Shown here piece by piece: positions 1-9,752 of a stretch of DNA of 64,000 nucleotides (the first letter of the stretch is position 1; the number at the start of each line of letters is the position of its first letter). The DNA lies in contig NZ_PNJW01000004.1 of assembly GCF_013822155.1 (NCBI RefSeq), forward strand, positions 1 to 64,000. The letters run 5' to 3'. The DNA is from Flavobacterium sp. (GTDB taxonomy: Bacteria > Bacteroidota > Bacteroidia > Flavobacteriales > Flavobacteriaceae). Made by a program: the position numbers and the translations under genes. The notes under the pieces were generated by a model. The model was not told where the DNA came from. It saw only the letters and a program-made list of their open reading frames with translations, and did no database searches.

Positions 1-2560
1 TTAAATTTTTTAAGTCATTTTGAAGATCATTAAATAATTCTTTTTTCTGACTTAATAATAATGTGTAATTAGCTAATTGTTTACTTTTTTCGATTACATC
101 TTCTTCCAAGTGGATTTTTACAGCATTAATTTTTTCTTTATCTCGAATGAGTTTTAGCTGTTCTAATTCAAGCTCTAAAAGCTTTTTAGTTTTTTCAGCT
201 TCTAAGTGTGCTTTTTTTCTTTCTTTCTCTATCTTTTTCCGAATTCTGAACGAAATGAAATAGATAAATAGGACAGAAAAAAGAATATATAAAATGAAAG
301 CGAAATTAGTTTGATACCATTTTGGAAGTATTGTAAAACGATAGGTTGTTTCTTTTCCATTTATCCCAGATAAATTTCTACTTTTTACCATGAAAGTATA
401 CGTTCCGGGACTTAAATGAGTATATTCTTTTGAAGAAGTGTTTTGCCAAGCTGACCAAGATTTATCTATTGGGTCAAGTTTATGGCTAAATTGAATTTGT
501 GTTCCTTTTGTCATTTCAGGTGCTGCATATTCAAAACGCAAACCATCGGTTTTATTTGGGAATTCTATGGTTTTAGAATTATCAAGTGCTGATGCAAGCT
601 GTTTTTGATTTACATTATAATGGATAGAGGTAAGCAGCGTAGGAACTGTTGTAGTAGTTAAATTGTTTTTTAAATTATAAAAAAACAACCCGAGATTGGA
701 ACCAAAAACAATCTGATTTTCTGAAATAGGTACAATACATTCCATTCCTCTATTGAAATACCCTTTTAAGTTCAAAAACAAATCTTTATTGATGGATTTA
801 TCTTTAGTATTTGTGTAGAAATAACCTGCTTCATCATCAGAAACAAACCATGTTTTTGAACCATATGTTATTAATTTTCGAGTGTTTTTTGTTGGATCAA
901 GAATATTGTTAAGCTTAGAGTGTAATAAAAATTTGTTTTTTACAGCATTGTAACTATAAATACCTGTATTGGTTGTAAAAATAATTTCGTTCTTCCATTT
1001 TGTCACATTTACATTATAAAATGATTTTAAACCATTTTTATCAGTAAAATGCTCTACAGCTATTGCTTTTGTGTAATCTTGATTTAAATGCACTTTAAAC
1101 ACGCCTTGGTAGCCATGACATATCCAATAGGTGTTCTTTTCACCTGATGGAAGAATGTCTCTTGCTGATTCATCAAAGCCTTTAATTTTATGTACTATTT
1201 CCCATTTATCAGCTATTTTTTTTAACAAAAATAAGCCTGTATAATTTGAGGCTAAATAGGAGTTTTCCTTTCCTTCAATGGGGGTTATTTTCCAAAACCC
1301 TGATTCACTGCCAATTTTAATTGGCTTTAGACCGTCTAATACGAATAAACCATTATCATGCCCTATTATTACATCATTTGATGCTAATGTTACGCTCCAG
1401 GTTTGGCCTTGAATTCCATTTAATTTGATGAAATTATAATAAGTTCCCGGAATATTATTCAAAGACATATCCGCATAATAAACGCCTGAATTAGTTGCCA
1501 AATATATCTTTGAGTTATGTATTAAAACATCATAAACGGATGCTTTGTCAAATAGATTAATATAAGATGGATTATAATCTACAAACGACAAACCATTGTT
1601 GTATAAAACCCAAAAATTGTCTTTGGATTTATATAGATTATGAATGGCAATGTTTTTTAATCCGCTATAGGAAGGATTGTGGTAGTTTAAAGTACCATTG
1701 GTGCTGAATTCTATTACTTTAGAATTAAGTGTACCAATCAAAATTGTTTGAGCATTCTTTTGAACAGCACAAGTAATTTGGTCGTTTTGATTTTCATTAA
1801 ATAACGAAACGATTTTTACAACTTCTTTATTAAGTGTATTGCCAGAGTAAATGGAGCCCGATTTAGTGAAAAGCAAAATAGTATTTGGTTTCCCGGAATG
1901 GTGCATGGCTGAAATCTCTTCGTTGTTGAATTTACCGGCTTCAAAAACAAGTTCTAATTCTTTGTCTACTATGTTATAACTATATATTCCGTGGTTGGCA
2001 TCATGTACAAAATAGCGATTGTTAATCACGGCGGAATTTAGAAAAGATTGATTACAAGGAATAAATAGTGCAGTCTTGCCTGTAATAACAATCAATCCAT
2101 TAAAAGTTCTACAAACGATAGCGTTGTTTATTTCTTGAATTTGCCAAACATTTTCAATGTGTTTGTTTGTTAAATGCAATTCTTCAATCAGGGAAGTGTA
2201 ATAATATTGACCGAATTCATTTTTTTGTAATGTTCCGAATTCATTATATCCACCGGCATAAATCTTTCCTGATTTTGTTTTCAATAAACTTCTTATAGAG
2301 GAATTATTCGGTAGATTGATTTTATTCCAATGATTTCCATCAAAGAAGACAGCACCATCATTATTTCCAAAAATGGTGATTCCTTGATTGTCTTCACACA
2401 TGGTCCAGAATTGTGGATCTGCATTAAATTGGGAACGAGTATAATTTGTGATTTTAGCAATTGGATTCAACTTTAACTCACTTGAGTCTAGGTATTGCCC
2501 CAAACATACTGTTGTAATATGGAAAAAAATAAAAGAGAGTAAGCTTAAATTGGTTTTCAT
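1..2560 (-). CDS. Propeller/Y_Y_Y sensor-regulator of the glucan locus (C-terminus cut by window edge)
   Basis: The minus-strand frame stays open from ATG at 2560 to the window edge, about 853 codons without a stop. It starts with a signal peptide (MKTNLSLLSFIFF, ending near CLGQ). A long stretch of propeller-type repeats follows, then a Y_Y_Y-like domain (FEYAAPEM, WSAWQNTSSKEYTHLSPGTYTF), one membrane segment (FAILYILFSVLFIYLFISF) and a coiled coil (KLLELELEQLKLIRDKEK, then LANYTLLLSQKKEL). In Bacteroidota this order usually ends in a LuxR/GerE-type helix-turn-helix that acts as a one-protein sensor-regulator for a neighbouring susCD operon. That domain would lie outside the window, so the DNA-binding part is inferred. 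It is divergent from susC, with about 356 bp between them. A kinase-type C-terminus cannot be excluded. Confidence 0.8.
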   Translation of the reverse strand, partial: MKTNLSLLSFIFFHITTVCLGQYLDSSELKLNPIAKITNYTRSQFNADPQFWTMCEDNQGITIFGNNDGAVFFDGNHWNKINLPNNSSIRSLLKTKSGKIYAGGYNEFGTLQKNEFGQYYYTSLIEELHLTNKHIENVWQIQEINNAIVCRTFNGLIVITGKTALFIPCNQSFLNSAVINNRYFVHDANHGIYSYNIVDKELELVFEAGKFNNEEISAMHHSGKPNTILLFTKSGSIYSGNTLNKEVVKIVSLFNENQNDQITCAVQKNAQTILIGTLNSKVIEFSTNGTLNYHNPSYSGLKNIAIHNLYKSKDNFWVLYNNGLSFVDYNPSYINLFDKASVYDVLIHNSKIYLATNSGVYYADMSLNNIPGTYYNFIKLNGIQGQTWSVTLASNDVIIGHDNGLFVLDGLKPIKIGSESGFWKITPIEGKENSYLASNYTGLFLLKKIADKWEIVHKIKGFDESARDILPSGEKNTYWICHGYQGVFKVHLNQDYTKAIAVEHFTDKNGLKSFYNVNVTKWKNEIIFTTNTGIYSYNAVKNKFLLHSKLNNILDPTKNTRKLITYGSKTWFVSDDEAGYFYTNTKDKSINKDLFLNLKGYFNRGMECIVPISENQIVFGSNLGLFFYNLKNNLTTTTVPTLLTSIHYNVNQKQLASALDNSKTIEFPNKTDGLRFEYAAPEMTKGTQIQFSHKLDPIDKSWSAWQNTSSKEYTHLSPGTYTFMVKSRNLSGINGKETTYRFTILPKWYQTNFAFILYILFSVLFIYFISFRIRKKIEKERKKAHLEAEKTKKLLELELEQLKLIRDKEKINAVKIHLEEDVIEKSKQLANYTLLLSQKKELFNDLQNDLKNL

Positions 2561-2605
2561 TTTCTAAAATAGAATTTTTTTATAAGAAAAAACTAATTTT
2601 TTCAA

Positions 2606-2613
2606 CAAAAATA
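2606..2613 (-). promoter_or_regulatory. Putative -7 box of the sensor-regulator gene
   Basis: CAAAAATA on the plus strand reads TATTTTTG on the minus strand, matching the Flavobacterium -7 consensus TAnnTTTG. It lies 46 bases upstream of the ATG at 2560. Confidence 0.45.
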
Positions 2614-2739
2614 ACAAATAAATACAATAAATGAGTAGTTTTTATTCAAATTAATAAACTGGATTATAGTTGGTTATAAAAAATAGTGAATTAAAAAAGT
2701 AATCATGTCTTAATTTGATGAGACGCAAGTGTATTAATT

Positions 2740-2761
2740 AAAGTTAATATAAAGTTAATAT
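2740..2761. repeat. Perfect tandem 11-bp repeat, possible operator
   Basis: AAAGTTAATAT occurs twice head to tail with a period of 11, about one helical turn. It lies about 155 bp upstream of the susC start, so it is a candidate site for the divergent regulator. In such AT-rich DNA chance cannot be excluded. Confidence 0.4.
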
Positions 2762-2916
2762 AAAATAATTTTATCCAGCTTTTTGCCACGAAAACGTTAG
2801 AGTGCTTTTCAAAATTGAGTATGTCATAATTTATTGTCTTATTTTTTTTGAATCCTCTATTTTTTTGTTAAAAAGTGAAAACTCAAAAACTAACAAAATT
2901 TTTAAAAAACCTTTTT

Positions 2917-5900
2917 ATGAAATTTAACAAGTATTTAAGCTTGCTTTTTCTCTTTGTGATTTCAATTGCTGCTGCTCAGCAAGTTGAAATCAAAGGGAAA
3001 GTAACAGAAAACTCAAGTAGTTTGCCTCTACCTGGTGTCAACGTTGTCATTAAAAACACAACAAGAGGAACAACTACAGATTTTGATGGAAATTACACCA
3101 TCAAAGCAGCACCAAATGAAATATTGGTGTTTTCATTCGTCGGTTATGAATCAAAAGAAGTAACTGTAAAAAGTGAAAACACAATTAATGTTTCTTTAGC
3201 TGAAGAAAACAAATCATTAGAAGAAGTAGTTGTCGTAGGGTACGGTACTCAAAAGAAGAGTGTGGTAACCGGTGCTATTTCCAGTATCAAAGCGAAAGAC
3301 ATTGAAAACATTCCAAACGGTAGAATTGAACAAACCCTTCAAGGAAGAACGTCAGGGGTTATTATTGCTGCCAATGCCGGTCAACCCGGTTCTCCAGCAA
3401 CAGTTCGTGTTAGAGGGATAACTACTTTTGATACGTATGGTGGAAATAATCCACTTTGGGTGGTTGATGGTGTTATTGTAGATAATGGTGCTATCGGTTT
3501 TGTTAATCAAGCTGATATCGAATCTATGGAAGTTTTAAAAGATGCCGCATCGCTCGCAATTTATGGAGCAAGAGCTGCATCCGGAGTTATTTTAGTGACT
3601 ACTAAAAAGGGAAAACAAGGTAAAATGACTTTAAACTATAATGGATTTTATGGTGTTTCCTCTCCAGCCAAAATGCTTAATTTATTAAATGCTACGGAGT
3701 ATGGTGCCATAATGAATGAAAAAGCGGTTGCAGCCGGACAAAATTTAGTATTTCCTGATTTATCAACTTTAGGAGTTGGTACAGATTGGCAAAAACAAAT
3801 ATTCAACAACAATGCTCAACGAAATTCACATGAAGTAAGTGTAGGTGGTGGTGGTGAAATTTCAACATTCTTTTTATCATTCGGTTCTTCCGATCAAGAA
3901 GGAATTGTAGCTACAGAAATTTCTAATTACAACAAAAAGAATTTCCGTATAAATTCCACACATAAATTTAAAGAATGGGTTACTATTGGTCAAACACTTG
4001 GTTATACTCATCAAAAAGGGATTGGACTTGGCAATACAAACAGTGAATTTGGAGGGCCGTTAAGTTCGGCGATTAACTTAGACCCAACTACACCTGTTGT
4101 AGTAACGGATCCTGCTATTGCTAATGCGGCTCCTTATAATAACAATCCTGTTATTAGAGATGCCAATGGAAATCCGTATGGTATTTCTACTCTAGTAGGT
4201 CAAGAGATGACAAATCCTTTAGCTTATATCCAAACTAGATTAGGCCAATATGGTTGGTCTGATGATTTTGTTGGAAATATTTATTTTGACTTTAAATTAC
4301 ATAAAGATTTTAAATTCAGAACAACAATTGGTGGTAAATTAGCCTATTGGGGAGCAGAAGGGTTCACCCCTGAATACTATTTAAATGCTTCTACTTTGAC
4401 CTCTCAAAATAATATTTCCAGAAGAAATAATAAAAGTTTTGGTTGGAATATTGAAAATACGTTGACCTATACCAAACAAATAGAAAAACATAATATTACG
4501 GTTTTATTAGGTCAAGGTGCCTATCAGGATAATAAAATATATACTGAAACGGGTGTGACTTATTTTGATATTCCGGTAACTAATTACCAAGATGCTTCCT
4601 TTAATTTTGATGTTCCTGCTTCTCAACGTTCTTCTTATTCTGTTGATGGGGTAGAGCATAATGTAAATTCATTATTTGCCCGTGTTAATTATGATTATAA
4701 TGAAAAATACTTATTCAATGGGGTAATCAGAAGAGATGGTTCTTCACGTTTTGGTCAAAATAATCAATATGGTGTTTTTCCTTCATTCTCAGTAGGTTGG
4801 GTTGCCTCTAATGAAGATTTTTGGAAAGAAAATAAAGTGGTTACTAATTTAAAAATCAGAGCCGGTTATGGTGTTACCGGTAATGATGCAATTCCTGATT
4901 TTGGTTATCTATCAACCATTGGTGGTGGAAGAAACTACACTATAGGTGATGCCGGTAATATTACTTCTGGATATAGTCCAAATGCTCCTTCAAACCCTGA
5001 TTTAAAATGGGAAGAAACGGCTCAAACCAATATTGGTTTTGATGCTAAAATATACAATGATTTCAACTTTACGTTTGAGTGGTATAAAAAAGTCACCACA
5101 GGAATTTTACAATATCAACAAATTCCTGGCTATGTAGGTGCAACAGGTCAGCCTTTAGCGAATATTGCTGACATGGAAAACTCAGGTTTAGAATTTGAAT
5201 TGGGGTATAAAAAGAAATTTGGAGACTTTAATCTTTCTGTAAATGCAAACTATTCTACTTTGAATAATGAAGTTACTCATTTAGGAAATGGAATTGAGTA
5301 TATTACCAATGGTTCTGCAGGCTTCCAATCAATGGGACCTATTACCAGAACGCAAGTGGGGGAAGCATATAATTCTTTTTATGGTTATCAAACAGCCGGT
5401 ATTTTTCAAAATCAAGATGAGATTAATGCTTATACTAATGGTGACGGAGGTTTAATTCAACCGGATGCAAGACCAGGCGATTTCAGATGGACTGATTCTA
5501 ATGGTGATGGAACAATTAATGACGAAGATAGAGTTTTCTTAGGAAGTTCATTGCCAACGTATAATTATGGATTTACCATAAACTTAGATTATAAAGGATT
5601 TGATTTTATGGCATTTGCTCAAGGAGCAGGAGGGAATAAAATCTTTCAAGGACTTAGACGTTTGGATGTTGGTAATGCCAATTATCAAACAGATGCATTA
5701 GGCAGATGGACAGGTGAAGGAACTTCAAACAGTTACCCAAGATTAACTAACAATGATACAAATGGGAACTTTGGTAAGCCTTCTGATTTTTATTTAGAAG
5801 ACGGAGATTATTTACGTTTGAAATTAATTCAATTTGGTTATTCATTACCTAATGATGTAATAGGAAAAGTAGGATTACAAAAATTACGATTCTATATTAC

Positions 5901-6033
5901 CGGTGAAAACTTGTTAACCTTCACAAAATATACCGGTTACGATCCGGAAATTGGAGGAAGTGTGTTTGGAGTTGATAGAGGATATTATCCACAAGCTCGT
6001 TCGGTAATGTTTGGTGCTAACTTACAATTCTAA
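2917..6033 (+). CDS. SusC/RagA-family TonB-dependent outer-membrane transporter
   Basis: This outer-membrane importer takes up oligosaccharides with its SusD partner, powered by TonB. I chose ATG 2917 (1038 residues) over an in-frame GTG at 2875. The ATG puts a classic signal peptide first (MKFNKYLSLLFLFVISIAAAQ), whereas the GTG would add a 14-residue basic extension. A carboxypeptidase-regulatory-like domain comes first (VEIKGKVTENS to TTDFDGNYTI). A TonB-box/plug start (SLEEVVVVGYGTQKK), the plug (VVTGAISSI, LQGRTSGV, VRVRGITTF) and the barrel follow, and the protein ends in an aromatic residue (FGANLQF). It is 13 bp from susD. The substrate is inferred from the GH16/GH30/GH3 genes downstream. 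Confidence 0.95.
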   Translation: MKFNKYLSLLFLFVISIAAAQQVEIKGKVTENSSSLPLPGVNVVIKNTTRGTTTDFDGNYTIKAAPNEILVFSFVGYESKEVTVKSENTINVSLAEENKSLEEVVVVGYGTQKKSVVTGAISSIKAKDIENIPNGRIEQTLQGRTSGVIIAANAGQPGSPATVRVRGITTFDTYGGNNPLWVVDGVIVDNGAIGFVNQADIESMEVLKDAASLAIYGARAASGVILVTTKKGKQGKMTLNYNGFYGVSSPAKMLNLLNATEYGAIMNEKAVAAGQNLVFPDLSTLGVGTDWQKQIFNNNAQRNSHEVSVGGGGEISTFFLSFGSSDQEGIVATEISNYNKKNFRINSTHKFKEWVTIGQTLGYTHQKGIGLGNTNSEFGGPLSSAINLDPTTPVVVTDPAIANAAPYNNNPVIRDANGNPYGISTLVGQEMTNPLAYIQTRLGQYGWSDDFVGNIYFDFKLHKDFKFRTTIGGKLAYWGAEGFTPEYYLNASTLTSQNNISRRNNKSFGWNIENTLTYTKQIEKHNITVLLGQGAYQDNKIYTETGVTYFDIPVTNYQDASFNFDVPASQRSSYSVDGVEHNVNSLFARVNYDYNEKYLFNGVIRRDGSSRFGQNNQYGVFPSFSVGWVASNEDFWKENKVVTNLKIRAGYGVTGNDAIPDFGYLSTIGGGRNYTIGDAGNITSGYSPNAPSNPDLKWEETAQTNIGFDAKIYNDFNFTFEWYKKVTTGILQYQQIPGYVGATGQPLANIADMENSGLEFELGYKKKFGDFNLSVNANYSTLNNEVTHLGNGIEYITNGSAGFQSMGPITRTQVGEAYNSFYGYQTAGIFQNQDEINAYTNGDGGLIQPDARPGDFRWTDSNGDGTINDEDRVFLGSSLPTYNYGFTINLDYKGFDFMAFAQGAGGNKIFQGLRRLDVGNANYQTDALGRWTGEGTSNSYPRLTNNDTNGNFGKPSDFYLEDGDYLRLKLIQFGYSLPNDVIGKVGLQKLRFYITGENLLTFTKYTGYDPEIGGSVFGVDRGYYPQARSVMFGANLQF

Positions 6034-6046
6034 AAAATAAAAAACT

Positions 6047-7558
6047 ATGAAACATAAATTTAAATTAGTAATCGTTTCTGCCTTTTCTATAGGGTTGGCA
6101 GTTTCGTGCTCCTCAGATTTTTTAGACGTGGAGCCTAAAGGTTTGGCCTTAGAGTCAAATTATTATCAAAATGCAGATGAGGCCTATGCAGGACTTGTAG
6201 CTATATATGATGTGATGAGAAAAAATTCCGGCGGTTTCGAAAACATGATTACCATGTTTAATGCCGGTTCAGATGATCATGTTGCCGGTGGTGGTGGAGC
6301 TACAGATGGTGTTGGCATTCAATCTTTCTCAAATTACACCATTGATTCTAATACCATTCCGGCTAGTTTTTGGAATGATTATTACCAAGGTATTTTTAGA
6401 GCAAATGTGTTATTAAGTAAAATACCTGATATTCCGATGGGAGATGATTTAAAAGTAAGATTTACGGCTGAATCTAAAGCTCTTCGTGCCTATTATTATT
6501 TTAACTTGGTAAGAATGTTTAAAAACATTCCATTAATTACGAATACGGTTTCAGCTAATGATATGTATAATATTCCACAAGCTAATCCTACAGATGTATA
6601 TGCTCAAATTGAGCAGGATTTAATTGATGCCATTGCTGATTTACCACCAACAGTAAGTTTATCTACTGAAGCGGGTCGTTTTACTAAAGGTTCGGCTCAA
6701 GCCTTATTAGGGAAAGTTTACTTATACCAAGGCGGTAAAAATGCATTAGCTGCAGAACAATTTCAGGAAGTTAATGGAACTCCAGGTGGAACTAGTCAAT
6801 ATGGATATAAATTGTTAGATAATTTTAATGATTTATGGGTGGTTACCAATAAATTTAATACCGAATCTATTTTGGAAGTAACTCATACTAGTCAAGGAAA
6901 TTCGTATTGGGGAATTTGGGGAACCGGTCAAGATGAAGGAAATACAGTAAACGTAATGGTAGGACCAAGAGGATATACCGCTATTTCTTCTACTGCACCT
7001 GACTTACCATCCGGTTGGAGTTTTAATGTTTTAACACAAGATTTTTATGACTTTATGGCTGATGATCCAAGGTTCGGAGCTACAGTTTTAGATTTAAAAG
7101 CTATGAAATTAGCAGGTGAAGTTGACTACATTGGCGGTTATCAAGACACAGGTTACTTTTTAAATAAATTTTTACCAAGACAAGCTGATGCTCATACCGG
7201 AGCCGGTGATGCAGTTTTAAATTATAAACAAAACACCTATGCAATCAGACTTGCTGATACGTATTTAATGGAAGCGGAAGCTCTAGGTGGAAGCGGTACA
7301 AGAGCTCAAGCTTTATTAGATGCTGTTAGAAGCCGCGTTGGTTTACCATCTGTTCCTGTTTCAATGACTACAATTATGGATGAAAGAAGAAGAGAATTAG
7401 CCGGAGAAGGTCATCGTTGGTTTGACTTAGTAAGAACAGGTCAAGCTGCTTCAAAATTAGCCTCAAGAGGATTTGTGGCAGGAAAACACGAAATATTGCC
7501 AATTCCATTTAAAGAGTTAGAAAACACTTTATTGGTTCAAAATCCAAGTTATAACTAA
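6047..7558 (+). CDS. SusD/RagB-family glycan-binding lipoprotein
   Basis: This is the surface lipoprotein that caps the SusC barrel and binds glycan. The N-terminus is a lipoprotein signal with Cys21 (GLAVSCSSDFLDVEP), and SDFLDVEP is a typical SusD start. Helical TPR-like segments follow (EAYAGLVAIYDVMRK, AESKALRAYYYFNLVRMF). The C-terminus carries the family hallmark MDERRRELAGEGHRWFDLVR and then LPIPFKELE. The length of 503 residues is normal for the family. It is 13 bp downstream of susC and surely co-transcribed. A strong hairpin follows the stop. Confidence 0.95.
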   Translation: MKHKFKLVIVSAFSIGLAVSCSSDFLDVEPKGLALESNYYQNADEAYAGLVAIYDVMRKNSGGFENMITMFNAGSDDHVAGGGGATDGVGIQSFSNYTIDSNTIPASFWNDYYQGIFRANVLLSKIPDIPMGDDLKVRFTAESKALRAYYYFNLVRMFKNIPLITNTVSANDMYNIPQANPTDVYAQIEQDLIDAIADLPPTVSLSTEAGRFTKGSAQALLGKVYLYQGGKNALAAEQFQEVNGTPGGTSQYGYKLLDNFNDLWVVTNKFNTESILEVTHTSQGNSYWGIWGTGQDEGNTVNVMVGPRGYTAISSTAPDLPSGWSFNVLTQDFYDFMADDPRFGATVLDLKAMKLAGEVDYIGGYQDTGYFLNKFLPRQADAHTGAGDAVLNYKQNTYAIRLADTYLMEAEALGGSGTRAQALLDAVRSRVGLPSVPVSMTTIMDERRRELAGEGHRWFDLVRTGQAASKLASRGFVAGKHEILPIPFKELENTLLVQNPSYN

Positions 7559-7573
7559 TAGAAAAATAAATCA

Positions 7574-7613
7574 CCCATGTTATCTTATTTCCAAAAATAA
7601 TTGATGACATGGG
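7574..7613 (+). other. Intercistronic hairpin after susD
   Basis: The arms CCCATGTTATC (7574-7584) and GATGACATGGG (7603-7613) pair over 11 positions with one G-U. There is no U-run after the stem, so it is not a classic terminator. It more likely protects or processes the susCD message and sets lower expression downstream. Confidence 0.5.
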
Positions 7614-7638
7614 GGTTTACTAAAAAACGTATAGTAAT

Positions 7639-8742
7639 ATGAAAAAAATTAAATTTCTAATCTGTTTTGTTTTATTACAAACATTAGTAATAGGTTGCTC
7701 TGAAGAAGATGGAATTGGGACTGATTTGTCTTCCCTAAATTCGTCTGAACCAACTGCAACTTCAAAAATATTCGATATCAGCGATGATAATTCGGGTAAT
7801 GTAAGAATAACACCTTTTGGTGAAGGAGTAACAGAATTTACGGTTAATTTAGGTCATGGTGATGGAGAATTAGTTTCTCTCAGCCCCGGAAACAGTGTTA
7901 CACATTCTTATCCTGAAGGAAGTTATACCGTAACAATCGTGTCAAGAGGAATCACCGGAATTGAAGTAGAAAATACTTATCCATTACAATTGGTTTACAG
8001 AGCTCCTGAAAATTTAGTAATCAATAAAAACTTAGCCGGTTATGATTTAACAGTTTCTGCTACAGCAGATTATGCAAACGGCTTTTTAGTTTATTTTGGT
8101 GATGTTACTAATGAAGTTGGTACACCAATGGCAGTTGGAGAAACATTACCTCCTCATACTTATGCAGCACCTGGAGTTTATAATGTAAAAGTTATCGCTT
8201 TAAGTGGTGGAGCAGCTCAATCTGAATTAACAGAATCAATCACAATTTTTGCACCATTTTCATTACCAATTACTTATGAAAGCCCAATCCAAAATTATAA
8301 CATTGGTGGAACTTTTGGCGATGTAAGCGTCGCACAAGTAGCTAATCCATTTTCGGGAGGAATAAACACTAGTGCAACTGTTAGAAAATATACAAAAGCA
8401 GTTGGAGCTCCTGGTTGGGGCGGAACATGGACACCGCTTAGTACTCCAAACGGAACACCAATCAATATTGATAACGGAAGTAAAATCAAAGTAATGGTTT
8501 ATTCTACAGAAGTGGGTAAAATGCTTAATGTAGAACTTGAACAAGGCTCAAATGGGGTTTCAAATAAAATTCTGAAAGTGGCTTCAACTGTAGCAAATCA
8601 ATGGGAAGAACTATCTTTTGATTTTGGGACATTTGGAATTCCTGCCGGAACTACTTTCAATCAATTAGTATTCAGATATAACGATTCAGCTAACGGTACC
8701 GGTGAAGTAATTTACCTTGATAACATTAAACAAACTAATTAA
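7639..8742 (+). CDS. PKD-like surface lipoprotein, probable glycan-binding protein
   Basis: A 367-residue lipoprotein with lipobox LVIGC (Cys20). The N-terminal half holds two PKD/Ig-like repeats. One is DNSGNVRITPFGEGVTEFTVNLGHGDG ending in HSYPEGSYTVTI, and the other starts around NLVINKNLAGYDLTVSATADYANG. The C-terminal about 150 residues (from PITYESPIQNYNIGG to GEVIYLDNIKQTN) resemble a beta-sandwich carbohydrate-binding module ending in YLDNI. Its place right after susCD is that of a SusE/SGBP-type glycan-binding protein. Binding of beta-glucan is inferred from context. No catalytic motif was seen. Confidence 0.75.
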   Translation: MKKIKFLICFVLLQTLVIGCSEEDGIGTDLSSLNSSEPTATSKIFDISDDNSGNVRITPFGEGVTEFTVNLGHGDGELVSLSPGNSVTHSYPEGSYTVTIVSRGITGIEVENTYPLQLVYRAPENLVINKNLAGYDLTVSATADYANGFLVYFGDVTNEVGTPMAVGETLPPHTYAAPGVYNVKVIALSGGAAQSELTESITIFAPFSLPITYESPIQNYNIGGTFGDVSVAQVANPFSGGINTSATVRKYTKAVGAPGWGGTWTPLSTPNGTPINIDNGSKIKVMVYSTEVGKMLNVELEQGSNGVSNKILKVASTVANQWEELSFDFGTFGIPAGTTFNQLVFRYNDSANGTGEVIYLDNIKQTN

Positions 8743-8754
8743 TACCAAGAAAAA

Positions 8755-9690
8755 ATGAAGAAAAATTTTAAATATATATTTGCTCTTGTTGTTATGGGTG
8801 CCACTTTTTTTGCCTGTAATAATGATGAAGATTATTCTTTGGGGGATTTAGATGCACCAACTAATTTAGTAATAACTACAGAAATAGTTGGTCAAGATGT
8901 TAATAATCCTGAAGGAGATGGTTCAGGCGATGTAAAAATAACCATTACCGCTGATAATGCATTGTCTTATAAAGTAGATTATGATGCCGATAATGCAGTA
9001 GACTTGGTTTATCTTCCTACTGGGAAAGTAACTAAAAAATATACAACGTTAGGTGTTAATACATACAGAATAACAGCAGTTGCTTATGGGAAAGGTGGTT
9101 CTTCTACCGTTATCACAAAAGATATTACCGTTCGTAGCGACTTTAATGTGAATCCACAAATTGTAACTGATTTGACTAATAATGCATCAAAAACATGGAT
9201 GGTTGATAAAAGTGTTCCGGGACATTTTGGTGTTGGACCATGGATTGGTTGTGTTACTCCATGTTGGTGGGCAGCTGCAATTGATGAAAAAGTGAATTGT
9301 TGTAATTGTTTTTATACCTCAAGATTTACTTTTACCAAAACAGTATCGAATACCTATACACTTGATGTTTCAACACCTGATGGAGCTTTCACCAAAACAG
9401 GTTCGTTAGCTTCGATTCCTGGTATTCCTGCTTCAGGAGATGAAGGTTGTTATCCGTATGCCGGTGGTTCAAGTTCATTCAGTTTTGTGCCGTCCAGTAC
9501 AGGAATTGATGCATCAACACCTTCCACACAAACTAGTATCTTGTTATCTGGTACTACCACGTTTATAGGATATGGATCATTACAAAAAGAATACGAAATC
9601 ATGGTTTTAGATGGAAATTATATGTACCTAAGAGTTCAAGGAACTGAAACAGGAAATTCTTGGTATTTAAAATTAAAACCCGCACCATAA
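8755..9690 (+). CDS. PKD-like surface lipoprotein with Cys/Trp-rich segment
   Basis: A 311-residue lipoprotein (lipobox TFFAC, Cys21). The PKD-like module at residues about 35-125 (NPEGDGSGDVKITITADNALSYKVDYD to NTYRITAVAYGKGGS) closely matches the module at the front of the next gene, a GH16 enzyme. A second domain starts with SKTWMVDKSVPGHFGVGPW and has an unusual cluster of Cys166, 170, 182, 183 and 185 around CWWAAAIDEK. It ends in a compact beta-rich tail (YMYLRVQGTETGNSWYLKLKP). It is probably a second surface glycan-binding protein of the locus. Paired Cys in an exported protein may form disulfides or bind metal. No catalytic residues were recognised. Confidence 0.7.
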   Translation: MKKNFKYIFALVVMGATFFACNNDEDYSLGDLDAPTNLVITTEIVGQDVNNPEGDGSGDVKITITADNALSYKVDYDADNAVDLVYLPTGKVTKKYTTLGVNTYRITAVAYGKGGSSTVITKDITVRSDFNVNPQIVTDLTNNASKTWMVDKSVPGHFGVGPWIGCVTPCWWAAAIDEKVNCCNCFYTSRFTFTKTVSNTYTLDVSTPDGAFTKTGSLASIPGIPASGDEGCYPYAGGSSSFSFVPSSTGIDASTPSTQTSILLSGTTTFIGYGSLQKEYEIMVLDGNYMYLRVQGTETGNSWYLKLKPAP

Positions 9691-9699
9691 ATTAAATAA

Positions 9700-9735
9700 G
9701 ATTGCCCCGAAATAGAATTTATTTTCGGGGTAATC
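9700..9735 (+). other. Intercistronic hairpin before the GH16 gene
   Basis: The arms GATTGCCCCGAAA and TTTCGGGGTAATC, with one G-U pair, form a strong stem between the lipoprotein gene and the GH16 gene. There is no T-run after it, so it is more likely an mRNA-stability element than a terminator. Confidence 0.45.
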
Positions 9736-9752
9736 ATTAACACTAAATTCAA

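Larger units (their letters stand above)
2561..2916. other. Intergenic regulatory region between sensor-regulator and susC
   Basis: These 356 bases separate the divergent regulator and susC and hold no gene. They contain a TAnnTTTG box for the minus-strand gene (2606-2613), a perfect tandem 11-bp repeat (2740-2761), and the motif CGAAAACGTTAG (2789-2800). That last motif resembles the palindrome upstream of gdhA near 46308. T-rich runs lie just before susC (2841-2868), but I see no unambiguous TAnnTTTG box for susC. Confidence 0.6.

Noticed and set aside
2875..2916. GTG start for susC
   Set aside because: It would place 14 lysine-rich residues before a complete signal peptide that begins at ATG 2917.
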